A stretch of DNA of 64,000 bases from an uncultured Rhodopila sp. GTDB taxonomy: Bacteria; Pseudomonadota; Alphaproteobacteria; Acetobacterales; Acetobacteraceae. The position numbers and the translations under genes were made by a program. Below, one piece after another: positions 7,907-16,903 of the stretch. Below the pieces are notes generated by a model. It was not told the origin of the DNA. It ran no database searches and saw only the letters and a list, made by a program, of their open reading frames with translations. The stretch spans positions 62,001 through 126,000 of the forward strand of contig CAIZFE010000055.1 in the NCBI GenBank assembly GCA_903932145.1, read 5' to 3'. How positions within the stretch are numbered: position 1 is the first letter of the stretch; each line of letters starts with the position of its first letter.

Positions 7907-9418
7907 ATGCACACTGTCACGGACCACGCTGGCACCCAAGCCCCACTCCCCTCGGTGGAGGACCAGGCGCTCTATGTCTCTGGATTGCGAGCTTTGCGGA
8001 ACGGCGACGCCGAACAAGCCGTTTGCCTGCTGACGCGAGCGTTACGGCGACAACCGGACCATCTCGGGATGCAGCGGAATTTGGTGCGCGCGCTGCTGAT
8101 GGCCGGCCGGTTCGAGCAAGTATTGATCCACGCGGACGCCGCCCTGGCCGGACTGCCCGACGACGCGGAACTGCATTTCGCCCGCGGCACCGCTTTGAAC
8201 GCCCTGGGGGAGTCGTCCCGCGCGTGCGCGGCCTTCGCCCGGGCACTGTCGTTACAGCCGGATCATGCGGCGTCCTGGCTGAATATGGGCAACGCGTCGG
8301 CTGATCTGGACGATCTGGCATCGGCCGAAACGCTGTACCGGACGGCGTTGCGCCTGGACCCGGGTTTGGCCGAGGCGCATACCAGTCTGGGTTATATCTT
8401 GACCCGGCGAGGTGACCTGACGGCGGCAGTCCAGGCCTGCGAAACTGCGATCCGACTGCGACCGGACTTCGCCGAGGCGCATTGGAATCTTGCGGCTGCA
8501 CTGTTGCTGAGCGGCGATCTGGCGCGCGGCTTTGCCGAGTACGAGTGGCGTAAGCTGCATCCTCGTCATCTACTGGATTTCCCGGAACTGCCGGGGCTTG
8601 CCTGGGATGGCGCCGATCCCGCCGGCCGGACGATCCTGGTGCGCGCGGAGCAAGGCTTCGGCGACACCATCCAGTTCGTTCGTTATCTGCCAATGATCCA
8701 AAACGCCGGGGGCGTTCCCATTCTGGTATGCGCGCCGCCGCTGATGCGGCTGTTTCAGTCGATGGCCGGCGTCCAGATCGTCTCCACGTCAGATCCACTG
8801 CCCGATTTCGATCTGTGGATCGACGCCATGAGCTTGCCTCGAGCTTTTGGCACGACCCTGGCGTCCGTTCCGTCCTGCGACCGGTATCTTGCCGCAGATC
8901 CCTTGCTTGCCGAGGCATGGCGGGAGCGATTGCCCGACGGCGTCAGAGTCGGGATCGCCCTGGCCGGCAATCCCCGGCACACGGCCGACCGGCGGCGGTC
9001 GATACCGCCGGATATGTTCGGATCGCTGGCAGACGTCGCCGATGTCAGTTTCATCAACCTTCACCACGGCAATGCGGTTTGCGGTCCTGGACTGCCGGAT
9101 CTGACGCCGTGGATGACCGACTACGCCGAAACCGCCGCGCTGATTGAAACCTTGGATCTTGTCATCACCGTCGATACATCCGCGGCCCATCTGGCCGGGG
9201 CGTTGGGCAAACCGGTGTGGCTGCTGCTGCCGCATGCGCCCGATTGGCGGTGGTTACTCGGACGGACTGACAGTCCCTGGTACCGGTCGGTGCGATTGTT
9301 CCGGCAGGAAACAGCGGGCGACTGGACCGCTGTGCTGGATACCGTGCGGCGGGATCTATGCCAAACCTTACCGCTATTACACTTCCGTCATGGCCCGGCT
9401 TGTCCGGGCCACCCTTGA
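7907..9418 (+). CDS. TPR-repeat protein with glycosyltransferase-family-9-like C-terminal domain
   Basis: From the ATG at 7907 the protein has 503 residues; a TTG at 7877 would add 10. Residues about 15-210 form five or so tetratricopeptide repeats (for example AEAHTSLGYILTRRGDLTAA, FAEAHWNLAAALLLSG). Residues about 240-490 match the heptosyltransferase/GT9-like domain commonly fused to such TPRs (EQGFGDTIQFVRYLP, then DLVITVDTSAAHLAGALGKPVW). These proteins are thought to modify or scaffold surface polymers; no donor is evident. The last dozen codons and the stop lie inside a dispersed palindromic repeat, so the native C-terminus has probably been replaced. Confidence 0.85.
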   Translation: MHTVTDHAGTQAPLPSVEDQALYVSGLRALRNGDAEQAVCLLTRALRRQPDHLGMQRNLVRALLMAGRFEQVLIHADAALAGLPDDAELHFARGTALNALGESSRACAAFARALSLQPDHAASWLNMGNASADLDDLASAETLYRTALRLDPGLAEAHTSLGYILTRRGDLTAAVQACETAIRLRPDFAEAHWNLAAALLLSGDLARGFAEYEWRKLHPRHLLDFPELPGLAWDGADPAGRTILVRAEQGFGDTIQFVRYLPMIQNAGGVPILVCAPPLMRLFQSMAGVQIVSTSDPLPDFDLWIDAMSLPRAFGTTLASVPSCDRYLAADPLLAEAWRERLPDGVRVGIALAGNPRHTADRRRSIPPDMFGSLADVADVSFINLHHGNAVCGPGLPDLTPWMTDYAETAALIETLDLVITVDTSAAHLAGALGKPVWLLLPHAPDWRWLLGRTDSPWYRSVRLFRQETAGDWTAVLDTVRRDLCQTLPLLHFRHGPACPGHP

Positions 9419-9463
9419 CTCGACGGTGCCGCAATAGGTGGCCCGGACAAGCCGAGCCATGAC
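9387..9463. repeat. Dispersed palindromic repeat, copy 1
   Basis: The copy begins GTCATGGCCCGGCTTGTCC and ends with its near reverse complement (GGACAAGCCGAGCCATGAC), with a short central region. It overlaps the last codons of the TPR gene and lies between two convergent genes, where the hairpin could help end transcription from both sides. Other copies are at 27743, 32217 and 40787. Confidence 0.85.
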
Positions 9464-9524
9464 AGATCGGGGCAGAACGCGCCGTATCGAAACGAGAGGT
9501 CGGCGCAAAAGAACCGACGAAAGC

Positions 9525-10259
9525 CTACACGTCACCCATGTAAAATTTCCGGATCAGCTCGTTATTACTCAGTTCCGCGACCGAACCGCCCTCGAACTCG
9601 ATATGGCCGTGTACGATCACATAGCCTCGGTTAGCGATCCGCACTGCCTGCGTAAAATTCTGTTCCGCCATCAGCACGGCGAGTTGGAAGCTTTCCTTCA
9701 ACTCCTTGATCTTATCGATCGTGCGCGCCACCAGCAGCGGCGCCAGGCCCACCGAAGGCTCGTCAATCAGCAACAACCGCGGCGCCGACATCAACGCTCG
9801 GCCCAGCGCCAGCATCTGCTGTTCGCCGCCGCTCATGGAGCCGGCGAGCTGCTTGCGGCGTTCCGCCAGACGCGGAAAAACCTCGAAGCAGAACGCAAGA
9901 TTTTTATCAATCGCCGGGCGCGCCGCTTTCCGGAAAGCGCCCATCAGCAGGTTTTCGGTCACCGTCAGGCGCGGAAACAGCCGCCGTCCTTCCGGCACGA
10001 TGGCGATCCCAAGATCGACAATTTCCTCGGTGGACAGTCCCACCAGTTCATGCCGGACGCCGTCGATCGTTGCGGCAATAGACCCGGCGGTCGGCTTCAC
10101 CATGCCCATGATGCATTTCATCAGGGTGGATTTGCCATTGCCGTTGGTGCCCAGCAGCGCGACCGTTTCGCCCTCGTGCACTGACAAGGAAACGTCGTGC
10201 AGGATGCGCACGGCGCCATAGCCGGCATCGAGGCCGGTGATGGAAAGACTAGCTGCCAA
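9525..10259 (-). CDS. livF: Branched-chain amino acid-type ABC transporter ATPase LivF
   Basis: The protein has 244 residues, an ABC ATPase of the LivF type. Walker A is GTNGNGKST near residue 37, the signature is SMSGGEQQM near 145, and Walker B is RLLLIDEPSVGLAP. The end (FYMGDV) fits LivF length. It appears to start at a TTG (10257-10259) that lies inside the last codons of livG, so translation is coupled. It is the last gene of a livHMGF operon on this strand. Transported substrate unknown; no binding protein gene is adjacent. Confidence 0.9.
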   Translation of the reverse strand: MAASLSITGLDAGYGAVRILHDVSLSVHEGETVALLGTNGNGKSTLMKCIMGMVKPTAGSIAATIDGVRHELVGLSTEEIVDLGIAIVPEGRRLFPRLTVTENLLMGAFRKAARPAIDKNLAFCFEVFPRLAERRKQLAGSMSGGEQQMLALGRALMSAPRLLLIDEPSVGLAPLLVARTIDKIKELKESFQLAVLMAEQNFTQAVRIANRGYVIVHGHIEFEGGSVAELSNNELIRKFYMGDV

Positions 10260-10980
10260 GGTAAGCCGCCACGACGTCGGGTTGACGGATGACGTCCTGC
10301 GGCATGCCGTCCGCGATCTTGCGGCCGGCGACCAGAACGACCAGCCGTTGCGAAAAGGCCAGCACGGCGCGCATGATATGCTCGATCATGATGATCGTGA
10401 CACCTTGTCCGTTCAGCTTGAGCAGCAGTGCCAAAATCTCATCCACCTCCTGATTAGACAGGCCGGCCATGGCCTCGTCGGCGATCAACAGCCTCGGGTC
10501 GGACGCCATCGCCCGCGCCAGTTCCAGCTTGCGCATTTCGATCTGTGTCAGGTCGGCGGGTTTCAAATCGGCCTTCGGGAGGAGTCCGACCATATCCAGC
10601 AAGGCGTCGCACCGCTCACGCGGATCAACCGCATGGCCGCCGGTCTTGACGTTCGCGGCATACAGGATCGGCACGCGGATATTCTCGGCCAATGTCAGCG
10701 TGGTGAACGGCCGGGGAAGCTGGAAGCTACGCGCCATGCCCAAACGGGTGCGCCGGTGCGCCGACATGCCGTTCAACGCGTGACCGCCGAAAGTCACCTT
10801 ACCCATGTCGTTACGCAACGTGCCGCATAGGCAATTCACCAGTGTGCTCTTGCCCGATCCGTTGGGACCGATCAGACCCAGCCGCTCGCCCTCCGCGACC
10901 TGTAGATCGACATCGTTCAGCGCGGTAAACCCACCGAAGCGCTTACCCAAACCGGCCACTGTCAGAAGTACGTTGCTCAT
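10249..10980 (-). CDS. livG: Branched-chain amino acid-type ABC transporter ATPase LivG
   Basis: The protein has 243 residues. Walker A is GPNGSGKST near residue 38. The ABC signature has the degenerate LivG form (LTQIEMRKLELARAM), and Walker B is RLLIADEAMAGLS. The characteristic LivG segment RLGMARSFQLPRPF is present. Its ATG overlaps the livM stop and its end overlaps the livF start. With LivF it would power import through the LivH/LivM channel. Confidence 0.9.
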   Translation of the reverse strand: MSNVLLTVAGLGKRFGGFTALNDVDLQVAEGERLGLIGPNGSGKSTLVNCLCGTLRNDMGKVTFGGHALNGMSAHRRTRLGMARSFQLPRPFTTLTLAENIRVPILYAANVKTGGHAVDPRERCDALLDMVGLLPKADLKPADLTQIEMRKLELARAMASDPRLLIADEAMAGLSNQEVDEILALLLKLNGQGVTIIMIEHIMRAVLAFSQRLVVLVAGRKIADGMPQDVIRQPDVVAAYLGS

Positions 10981-11906
10981 TTCTTGAACCAGCCGACGAT
11001 GCCCTTGGGCGCCGCGATGACAAACGTCACCAGCAAGACACCGACGAGCAAAAGCGATAGTGCCGACGAAATCGTCACGGTCGCGACCTGTTGCAGCGTG
11101 CCCAACAAAATGGCGCCGATCACCGGCCCAAGCCAGGTCGCGGTGCCGCCGATCAAAGGCATGGCGATTGTATTGACGGCATAACTGAGGCTGAAGCCGG
11201 AGGCCGGATCGAGATAGGTCACATAATATGGCAACGGCGCACCGGCCATGCCCATCAGTCCACCCGACAAGGCGGTGGCGATCAGCTTCAGCTTTAACGT
11301 CGGCACGCCGGACGCCTCGGCCGCCCCCTCGTCATCGCGGATGGCAGAAAATCCAAAGCCCAGGCGGGAGAATTGAATGGCTCGCGCCAGCGAAACGGAA
11401 ATCACCGAAAGCGCCAGCATCACAACAAACAGATACTGAATGTAATCACCCGAGAAGATCGGTGAATCGGACGGCCGGATGATGTAGGCGCCGCGAGATC
11501 CGCCAACAAAATTCCAGTTGGTGATCAAGGTCTGGGCAACTACCGCCATCGCCAATGTGGCAATGGAGAAAAACGTCCCTCGCAACCTCAGTGTCAAATA
11601 CCCCATGCCGAGACCGATCAGGCCGGAGACCACCCCGCCGACCAGCATCATCGCCGGCAGCGGCAGGAACGGCATGGTTTTATGCAGCACCACGGTCGTA
11701 TAGGCGCCCAGCGCGAAGAACGCGGCGGTGCCGAAATTCACGTAACCGGTGAAGCCGCCCAGGATGTTCCACGCTGTTGCCAGCACGATATATTGCAGCA
11801 CGACGTAGCCGGCGAAGAACACGTAGGCGTTGTCGATCAACCGCGCGACGGCGAAGGTAACGACCGCGACGGCCAGCGCGGCCAGGACGAAATATGCGTT
11901 GCGCAT
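10977..11906 (-). CDS. livM: Branched-chain amino acid-type ABC transporter permease LivM
   Basis: The protein has 309 residues with about eight to ten hydrophobic segments. The LivM hallmark NILGGFTGYVNFGTAAFFALGAY lies near residues 47-70 (shown in part), and the Gly/Pro-rich loop SGVPTLKLKLIATALSG near 200. It ends with IVGWFKK just before livG (4-base overlap) and overlaps livH by one base. It forms half of the inner-membrane channel. Confidence 0.9.
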   Translation of the reverse strand: MRNAYFVLAALAVAVVTFAVARLIDNAYVFFAGYVVLQYIVLATAWNILGGFTGYVNFGTAAFFALGAYTTVVLHKTMPFLPLPAMMLVGGVVSGLIGLGMGYLTLRLRGTFFSIATLAMAVVAQTLITNWNFVGGSRGAYIIRPSDSPIFSGDYIQYLFVVMLALSVISVSLARAIQFSRLGFGFSAIRDDEGAAEASGVPTLKLKLIATALSGGLMGMAGAPLPYYVTYLDPASGFSLSYAVNTIAMPLIGGTATWLGPVIGAILLGTLQQVATVTISSALSLLLVGVLLVTFVIAAPKGIVGWFKK

Positions 11907-12784
11907 CAGGTGCGTCCAAACAGGCCGGACGGCCTCACCGCGAGTGTGATCAACAGGAAGCCGAACGCCACCGCCGGCGACCAGGACGGGCCGTAAAACG
12001 TCGAGGTCAGGCTTTCCATGACGCCCAGGATGACCGCCGCGATGATCGTTCCGCCGAAGCTACCCAGGCCGCCCATGACGCAGATGGCAAATATCCGGCC
12101 GATGTAGTCACGCGCGATGGAGGGCTCGACCGGCTGGATGATGATCAGGATGGCGCCGGCAACGGAACAACTCGCGATCGACAACCCGAAGGCGATGCGT
12201 TTGATCTTGCTGGGATTGGCGCCCATCAGCCGCAATGCCATCGGGTCCTGCGCCACCGCCTGAACGGCTCGGCCCAAAAACGTATAAGACATGAACAGTT
12301 GCAACGAGCCAATCAGCGCGCAGGACACCAGGAACGGAACCAGCAGCCGCAGCGGCAGGTCGATCACGCCGAAATGCAGGCTGGGTCCAACGTAAGGCGC
12401 ATCCACCAATCGATAATCGACGCCGAAGACCAGGACCAGGGTGACTTCCGTGATGAACAGAACACCAAAGAAGAACGCCAGTCCGCGGATGGAGGCGTCT
12501 CCTCGTCGTTCGAACGATACGTCGTACACATGATAGATCGCCATGCCCAGCAGATAGAACGCCGGCAGCAGGACGATGCTGGACAGTATCGGGTCGAAAC
12601 CGAACACGCTGTTGGCAATATACGCCGTGTAAGACCCGAGGATGATGAACGCCGGATGCGCGATATTGACGATGTCGAGCATGCCGAAAGATATCGACAC
12701 CCCGATCGTCACCGCAGCGTAAAAGCCGCCCAACAACAACCCCGAGACGAGCGCGTTGCCTAATAGATCGAAAGATAGGTCCAT
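11906..12784 (-). CDS. livH: Branched-chain amino acid-type ABC transporter permease LivH
   Basis: The protein has 292 residues from the ATG at 12784; a start 39 bases upstream is possible but adds a non-homologous tail. The N-terminus GLLLGGFYAAVTIGVSIS followed by GMLDIVNIAHPAF is the LivH channel signature. The end RPSGLFGR is typical of the family. It is the first gene of livHMGF and is divergent from the four-PAS kinase at 13056. The 271-base spacer must hold both promoters. Confidence 0.9.
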   Translation of the reverse strand: MDLSFDLLGNALVSGLLLGGFYAAVTIGVSISFGMLDIVNIAHPAFIILGSYTAYIANSVFGFDPILSSIVLLPAFYLLGMAIYHVYDVSFERRGDASIRGLAFFFGVLFITEVTLVLVFGVDYRLVDAPYVGPSLHFGVIDLPLRLLVPFLVSCALIGSLQLFMSYTFLGRAVQAVAQDPMALRLMGANPSKIKRIAFGLSIASCSVAGAILIIIQPVEPSIARDYIGRIFAICVMGGLGSFGGTIIAAVILGVMESLTSTFYGPSWSPAVAFGFLLITLAVRPSGLFGRT

Positions 12785-13055
12785 TGATTCGCTTATGACG
12801 TTTCCCGACTCCAATGTGGCCAATGTCGAACGCTTTGGCTAGCCCCTCCCCCGCCGCCTTGGCGCCGGACGCCAAACGAACGGCGCTCGACATTATACCC
12901 GGCCTGCTGTCCGGGACCATTCGCACCACATTTTATCACGTCTCCGTGATCGCCTGCGGCTGCATCGTCCTATCGAGTGGCATTCCAAATATTTTCGGAT
13001 ATGTGACGAAGGGGCATCTCACAATGATCCCGACGCCGGGCGGTAGGAGATCGGA

Positions 13056-16000
13056 TTGGCTGGCCTTTCCAGCAAACTGTTGTTGATCGTGGGGGCCGCG
13101 CTACTGCCTGCGCTCGGGTCGCAGATTTACAGCGAATCACAGGCACGCGCCGTTCGCCAGCAGCTCACCGAAGACGCGGGCCTGCGTCTGCTGCATCTGG
13201 CCCGCGCCGAACAACGGCGGATCGTCGAGGGTGCGGAGCAGGTGTTGAGCGTGATCGCCAACGCGCCCTCTGTGCGAAACCACGAGCCAGAGCATTGTCA
13301 ACCACTGTTGGCGAATCTTCTGAAAGAGCAAATCCGTTACCTCTATGCCGACGCGATGACGCTGGATGGAACGCCGTTCTGCGCGTCGGGACTGACCGAT
13401 CAGACGCTCAACCCATCCGACCGCCCCTGGTTCAAGCGAGCCCTGCAAACCGGGGGCTTCGTCGTCGGCGACTACGCGATCGGCCGGGTTTCCGGCCAGC
13501 CGAGCATCCATATGGCGAGACCGTTCCGCGACAACGACGGCAACGTCGCCGGCGTGGTGGAGGTCGCGCTCGGCCTGGAATGGTTGAACGGGCAGTTCGC
13601 GAAGCTGGACCTGCCGCCCGGCAGCATTGTGACGATCGGGGACGAGAATGGTGTCATTCTGGCCCGCCATCCAGGCGGCATGACGTTGGTCGGCCGGTCC
13701 CAGCCCCCAGACCGCGCTCTTCTGATGCATGGGAACACCATCCAATCCTTTCACGGACTGAGCGCCCTGGATACTGGCCGGCCCAGGTTTGTGATGGCGT
13801 CGCCGCCGGGTGCCGATCGAAGCGGCCTGATGGTGGCCGTTTCGCTGGACGAGGAAACCGGACTCGCCGCCATGATGCAGGCAAACCGATTGGGGCTGGC
13901 GCTGATCATCGCTGGCGCGTTCGTCGCGCTGGCGCTAACCGCCGTAATCGGCCGCCGCCTGATCCGTAGCCCGGTCGCGGCGCTGATCGATGCCGCGGAT
14001 CAATGGCGCGCCGGCGCGCTGGATGCCCGCACCACTTTACGCCACAGCCGGGATGAGTTCGGCCGCCTGGCAAACGCGTTTGACCACATGGCCGAAACTC
14101 TGGAAGCCCGAGAGAATGCCCTGCGAGAAAGCGAGGAGCGATTGCGCCTCGCGTTGGGAGCAGCCCGCATGGGCGTCCGGGATGTTAATCTTATTACTAA
14201 TGTCGGAACCTGGGACCTCGAGGCCTGCAAAGTGCTCGGGTTGGAGCAAGGTGGCCGCCTGACCGTGGGCGAGTGGTTGGATAGGGTCCACTCTGATGAT
14301 CGAGCGCGCGTGCGGGCGCATTTCGAAAACGCGATCACCGCACCCGGCAACACCTATGGGGTCGAATACCGGTTCCGTCACCCGGACGGAAATTGGCACT
14401 GGGTCGCAGCATCCGGCCGCACGATCTTCGATGCCGAACGCCCGGTTCGGCAGATCGCCGTGGTCCAGGACATCGACGAACGCAAACGGGTCGAAGCGGC
14501 GTTACGCGAGAGCGATGTCCTGTTCCGTGCTGCCTTCGAACAAGCCGCCGTCGGCATGATCGTGATCAACGCGAACCATACGGTGCTACAGGTCAACGAC
14601 AAGCTATGCGAGATCGCCGGCTATCAAAGCGAAGAAATGGTGGGTCGCGACAGCGGCGACCTCTCGCATCCCGATCATCGTGACATCGGCCGTCGGCGGA
14701 AGAACGAGTTACTGGCTGGTGAACGCGATTCGATTGTCATCACAAAACGCTGGCTGCGCAAAGACGGGTCGGTCATCTGGGTCAATCTCGTCGGATCGCG
14801 GTTGCAGAGCATCGACGACCGTCCAAACCGGATGTTCGCGGTGATCGAGGACGTGACCGAGCGTAAGCGGACCGAAACGGAACTACAGCTCGGCGAGGAG
14901 CGTTTGCGGGTGTCGATGGAGGCGGCGCGGCTTCGTGTCCGGGAATTCGATCTCGTTACGAACCAGAGAACCTGGCCGCCCGCGGTCGGAGGCGTATCGG
15001 GATCGGAACAGCCGGTCGCAGCCCTATATGATGCGTGGCTTGCCCGGGTACACCCTGACGACCGGGATCAGGTGCAGACCGAATGGCAGCGCGCCCTTGC
15101 TGATCCGGACCATTATTACGAAGCGGAATACCGCTATCGGCAGCCTGACGATCGCTGGCGCTGGACCGCTTCATACGGCCGGGCCTTATTCGACGATGGG
15201 CGGCCGGTTCGTAGCATCGTCGTGCTGCGGGACATCAGCCGGCGCAAGCGTATCGAGGATACCCTTCGCGATAACGAGACACGGCTGCGCATGAGCCAGG
15301 AAGCCGGAGGGATCGGCAGTTGGGACTGGGACCTGGTGACCAACACGGGGCATTGGTCCGCACTGCAATGCCACCGGTTCGGCGTCGATCCGGCGCTGTG
15401 CGACAACGTGCCGTTTGAGGCATGGTCTCGCGCCGTGCATCCCGATGACCTTGCCAGGATTCTGGAGACGCGAGCGGCCAACCTCGCGAAGGGTGGCGAG
15501 ACAGAAATAGAATATCGGATCGTCGTCTCGGGCCGTGTTCTGTGGATCAATTCCCGCAGCACGACGCACTTCAACGCAGTCGGCAAGCCGATACGGCGGA
15601 TCGGCATCGACATGGACATCACCGAACGCCGCGCATTGGAAGATGAGCTACGTAGCCTGAACGCGGACCTGGAAACCCGCGTGCGGGAAGAAGTCGCGTC
15701 TCGAGAAGCCGCCCAGGCGCGCGCCGCGCACGCCGAACGGTTGCAGGCGCTCGGTCAGCTGGCTGGCGGCATCGCGCACGACATCAATAATGTCCTTCAG
15801 GCGGTCGCCGGCTCATTGGCATTGATCCAGCGGCGGTCCGGAGATGCAGCCGCGCTCAAACGTTACGCTCAGCTTGGAACAGAAGCCATCGAGCGTGGCG
15901 CCTCCGTCACCGGCCGGCTGTTGGCCTTCGGGCGGCGTAGCGACTTGTGTGCCGAAGCCGTCGAACTGGTGCCGTTGCTGAACGGGGTCGGTGAGCTGCT

Positions 16001-16886
16001 GATTCACACTTTGGGGGCGGACATTGACGTGCGGGTCGCGCTGCCCGGCCACCTGCCGCGGGCGGTCGCTGACAAAGGGCAACTTGAAACAGTCCTGGTC
16101 AATTTGGCGACCAACGCCCGCGACGCGATGCCGAACGGTGGACGCCTGCTTATTTCGGCCGAAACGGACATCGTCGCCGACGGCGATCCACCGCACCCGG
16201 CCGGTTTGCGTCCCGGTGCTTACGTCAGGCTGGCGGTCGCCGACACTGGCACCGGCATGGATGCGGCGACGCTTGCCCGCGCCCGCGAGCCGTTCTTCAC
16301 GACCAAACAATCAGGCGCCGGCACCGGCCTCGGCCTTTCCATGGCGCTCGGCTTCGCGGAGCAGTCGGGCGGCGCACTGACGATCGACAGCACCCGGGGG
16401 CAAGGTACCACGGTGACGCTGTGGCTGCCGCGGGCGGTCGCCGAACCGGTTACCCGGGATCAGTTGAAGTTGCCCGCGGGGGTGGGTCGCGAACCCGCCC
16501 GGATTCTGGTGGTTGACGATGAGGACACCATCCGCGAGGTGTTTGCGGAACGTCTGGCCGATGCTGGTTACGCTGTCCTGATTGCTTCAAATGGCGCCGA
16601 GGCGCTTGCTCTGCTCGCCGCCGGTGAAGTCGTGGACCTCGTGCTGACTGACCTGTCCATGCCGGGAATGAATGGGCTGACCCTGATCAGGACAGTGCAG
16701 GACCGCTACCCCACGATGCCGGCCCTTTTGCTGACCGGTTACGCCGAGGATAGCGGGCATCTTTTCTCCGGCGATACCGTCAGCGGCCTCGTCGGCCTGC
16801 TGCACAAACCGGTCAACGACGTCCAGCTTTTGGACCGGATTGAGGCGATGCTGACGCGACCCACTGCGGGCCGGCCAATGGGTTAG
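13056..16886 (+). CDS. Hybrid sensor histidine kinase with periplasmic sensor, HAMP and four PAS domains
   Basis: The protein has 1276 residues. It starts at TTG 13056, supported by TAGGAG seven bases upstream. Order: TM helix (7-24), extracytoplasmic Cache-like sensor (about 26-280), second TM (281-302), HAMP (303-355), four PAS domains (about 361-480, 488-605, 612-735, 740-865), a short coiled coil, HisKA with His908 in GGIAHDINN, HATPase (NLATNARDAMP, GTGLGLSMALG), and receiver from 1147 with Asp1199 (LTDLSMPGMNG). It is a close paralogue of the kinase at 34836 and differs mainly in PAS number. Ligand unknown. The livHMGF operon is divergent from it, but a functional link is only a possibility. 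Confidence 0.92.
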   Translation: MAGLSSKLLLIVGAALLPALGSQIYSESQARAVRQQLTEDAGLRLLHLARAEQRRIVEGAEQVLSVIANAPSVRNHEPEHCQPLLANLLKEQIRYLYADAMTLDGTPFCASGLTDQTLNPSDRPWFKRALQTGGFVVGDYAIGRVSGQPSIHMARPFRDNDGNVAGVVEVALGLEWLNGQFAKLDLPPGSIVTIGDENGVILARHPGGMTLVGRSQPPDRALLMHGNTIQSFHGLSALDTGRPRFVMASPPGADRSGLMVAVSLDEETGLAAMMQANRLGLALIIAGAFVALALTAVIGRRLIRSPVAALIDAADQWRAGALDARTTLRHSRDEFGRLANAFDHMAETLEARENALRESEERLRLALGAARMGVRDVNLITNVGTWDLEACKVLGLEQGGRLTVGEWLDRVHSDDRARVRAHFENAITAPGNTYGVEYRFRHPDGNWHWVAASGRTIFDAERPVRQIAVVQDIDERKRVEAALRESDVLFRAAFEQAAVGMIVINANHTVLQVNDKLCEIAGYQSEEMVGRDSGDLSHPDHRDIGRRRKNELLAGERDSIVITKRWLRKDGSVIWVNLVGSRLQSIDDRPNRMFAVIEDVTERKRTETELQLGEERLRVSMEAARLRVREFDLVTNQRTWPPAVGGVSGSEQPVAALYDAWLARVHPDDRDQVQTEWQRALADPDHYYEAEYRYRQPDDRWRWTASYGRALFDDGRPVRSIVVLRDISRRKRIEDTLRDNETRLRMSQEAGGIGSWDWDLVTNTGHWSALQCHRFGVDPALCDNVPFEAWSRAVHPDDLARILETRAANLAKGGETEIEYRIVVSGRVLWINSRSTTHFNAVGKPIRRIGIDMDITERRALEDELRSLNADLETRVREEVASREAAQARAAHAERLQALGQLAGGIAHDINNVLQAVAGSLALIQRRSGDAAALKRYAQLGTEAIERGASVTGRLLAFGRRSDLCAEAVELVPLLNGVGELLIHTLGADIDVRVALPGHLPRAVADKGQLETVLVNLATNARDAMPNGGRLLISAETDIVADGDPPHPAGLRPGAYVRLAVADTGTGMDAATLARAREPFFTTKQSGAGTGLGLSMALGFAEQSGGALTIDSTRGQGTTVTLWLPRAVAEPVTRDQLKLPAGVGREPARILVVDDEDTIREVFAERLADAGYAVLIASNGAEALALLAAGEVVDLVLTDLSMPGMNGLTLIRTVQDRYPTMPALLLTGYAEDSGHLFSGDTVSGLVGLLHKPVNDVQLLDRIEAMLTRPTAGRPMG

Positions 16887-16903
16887 GCCGTCCACACATA
16901 GTA

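Noticed and set aside
11894-12763. A 289-codon plus-strand frame lying antisense to livH
   Set aside because: It is a byproduct of GC-rich codon usage opposite livH; its sequence is low-complexity Arg/Asp/Gln/His with no family resemblance, and livH is unambiguous.
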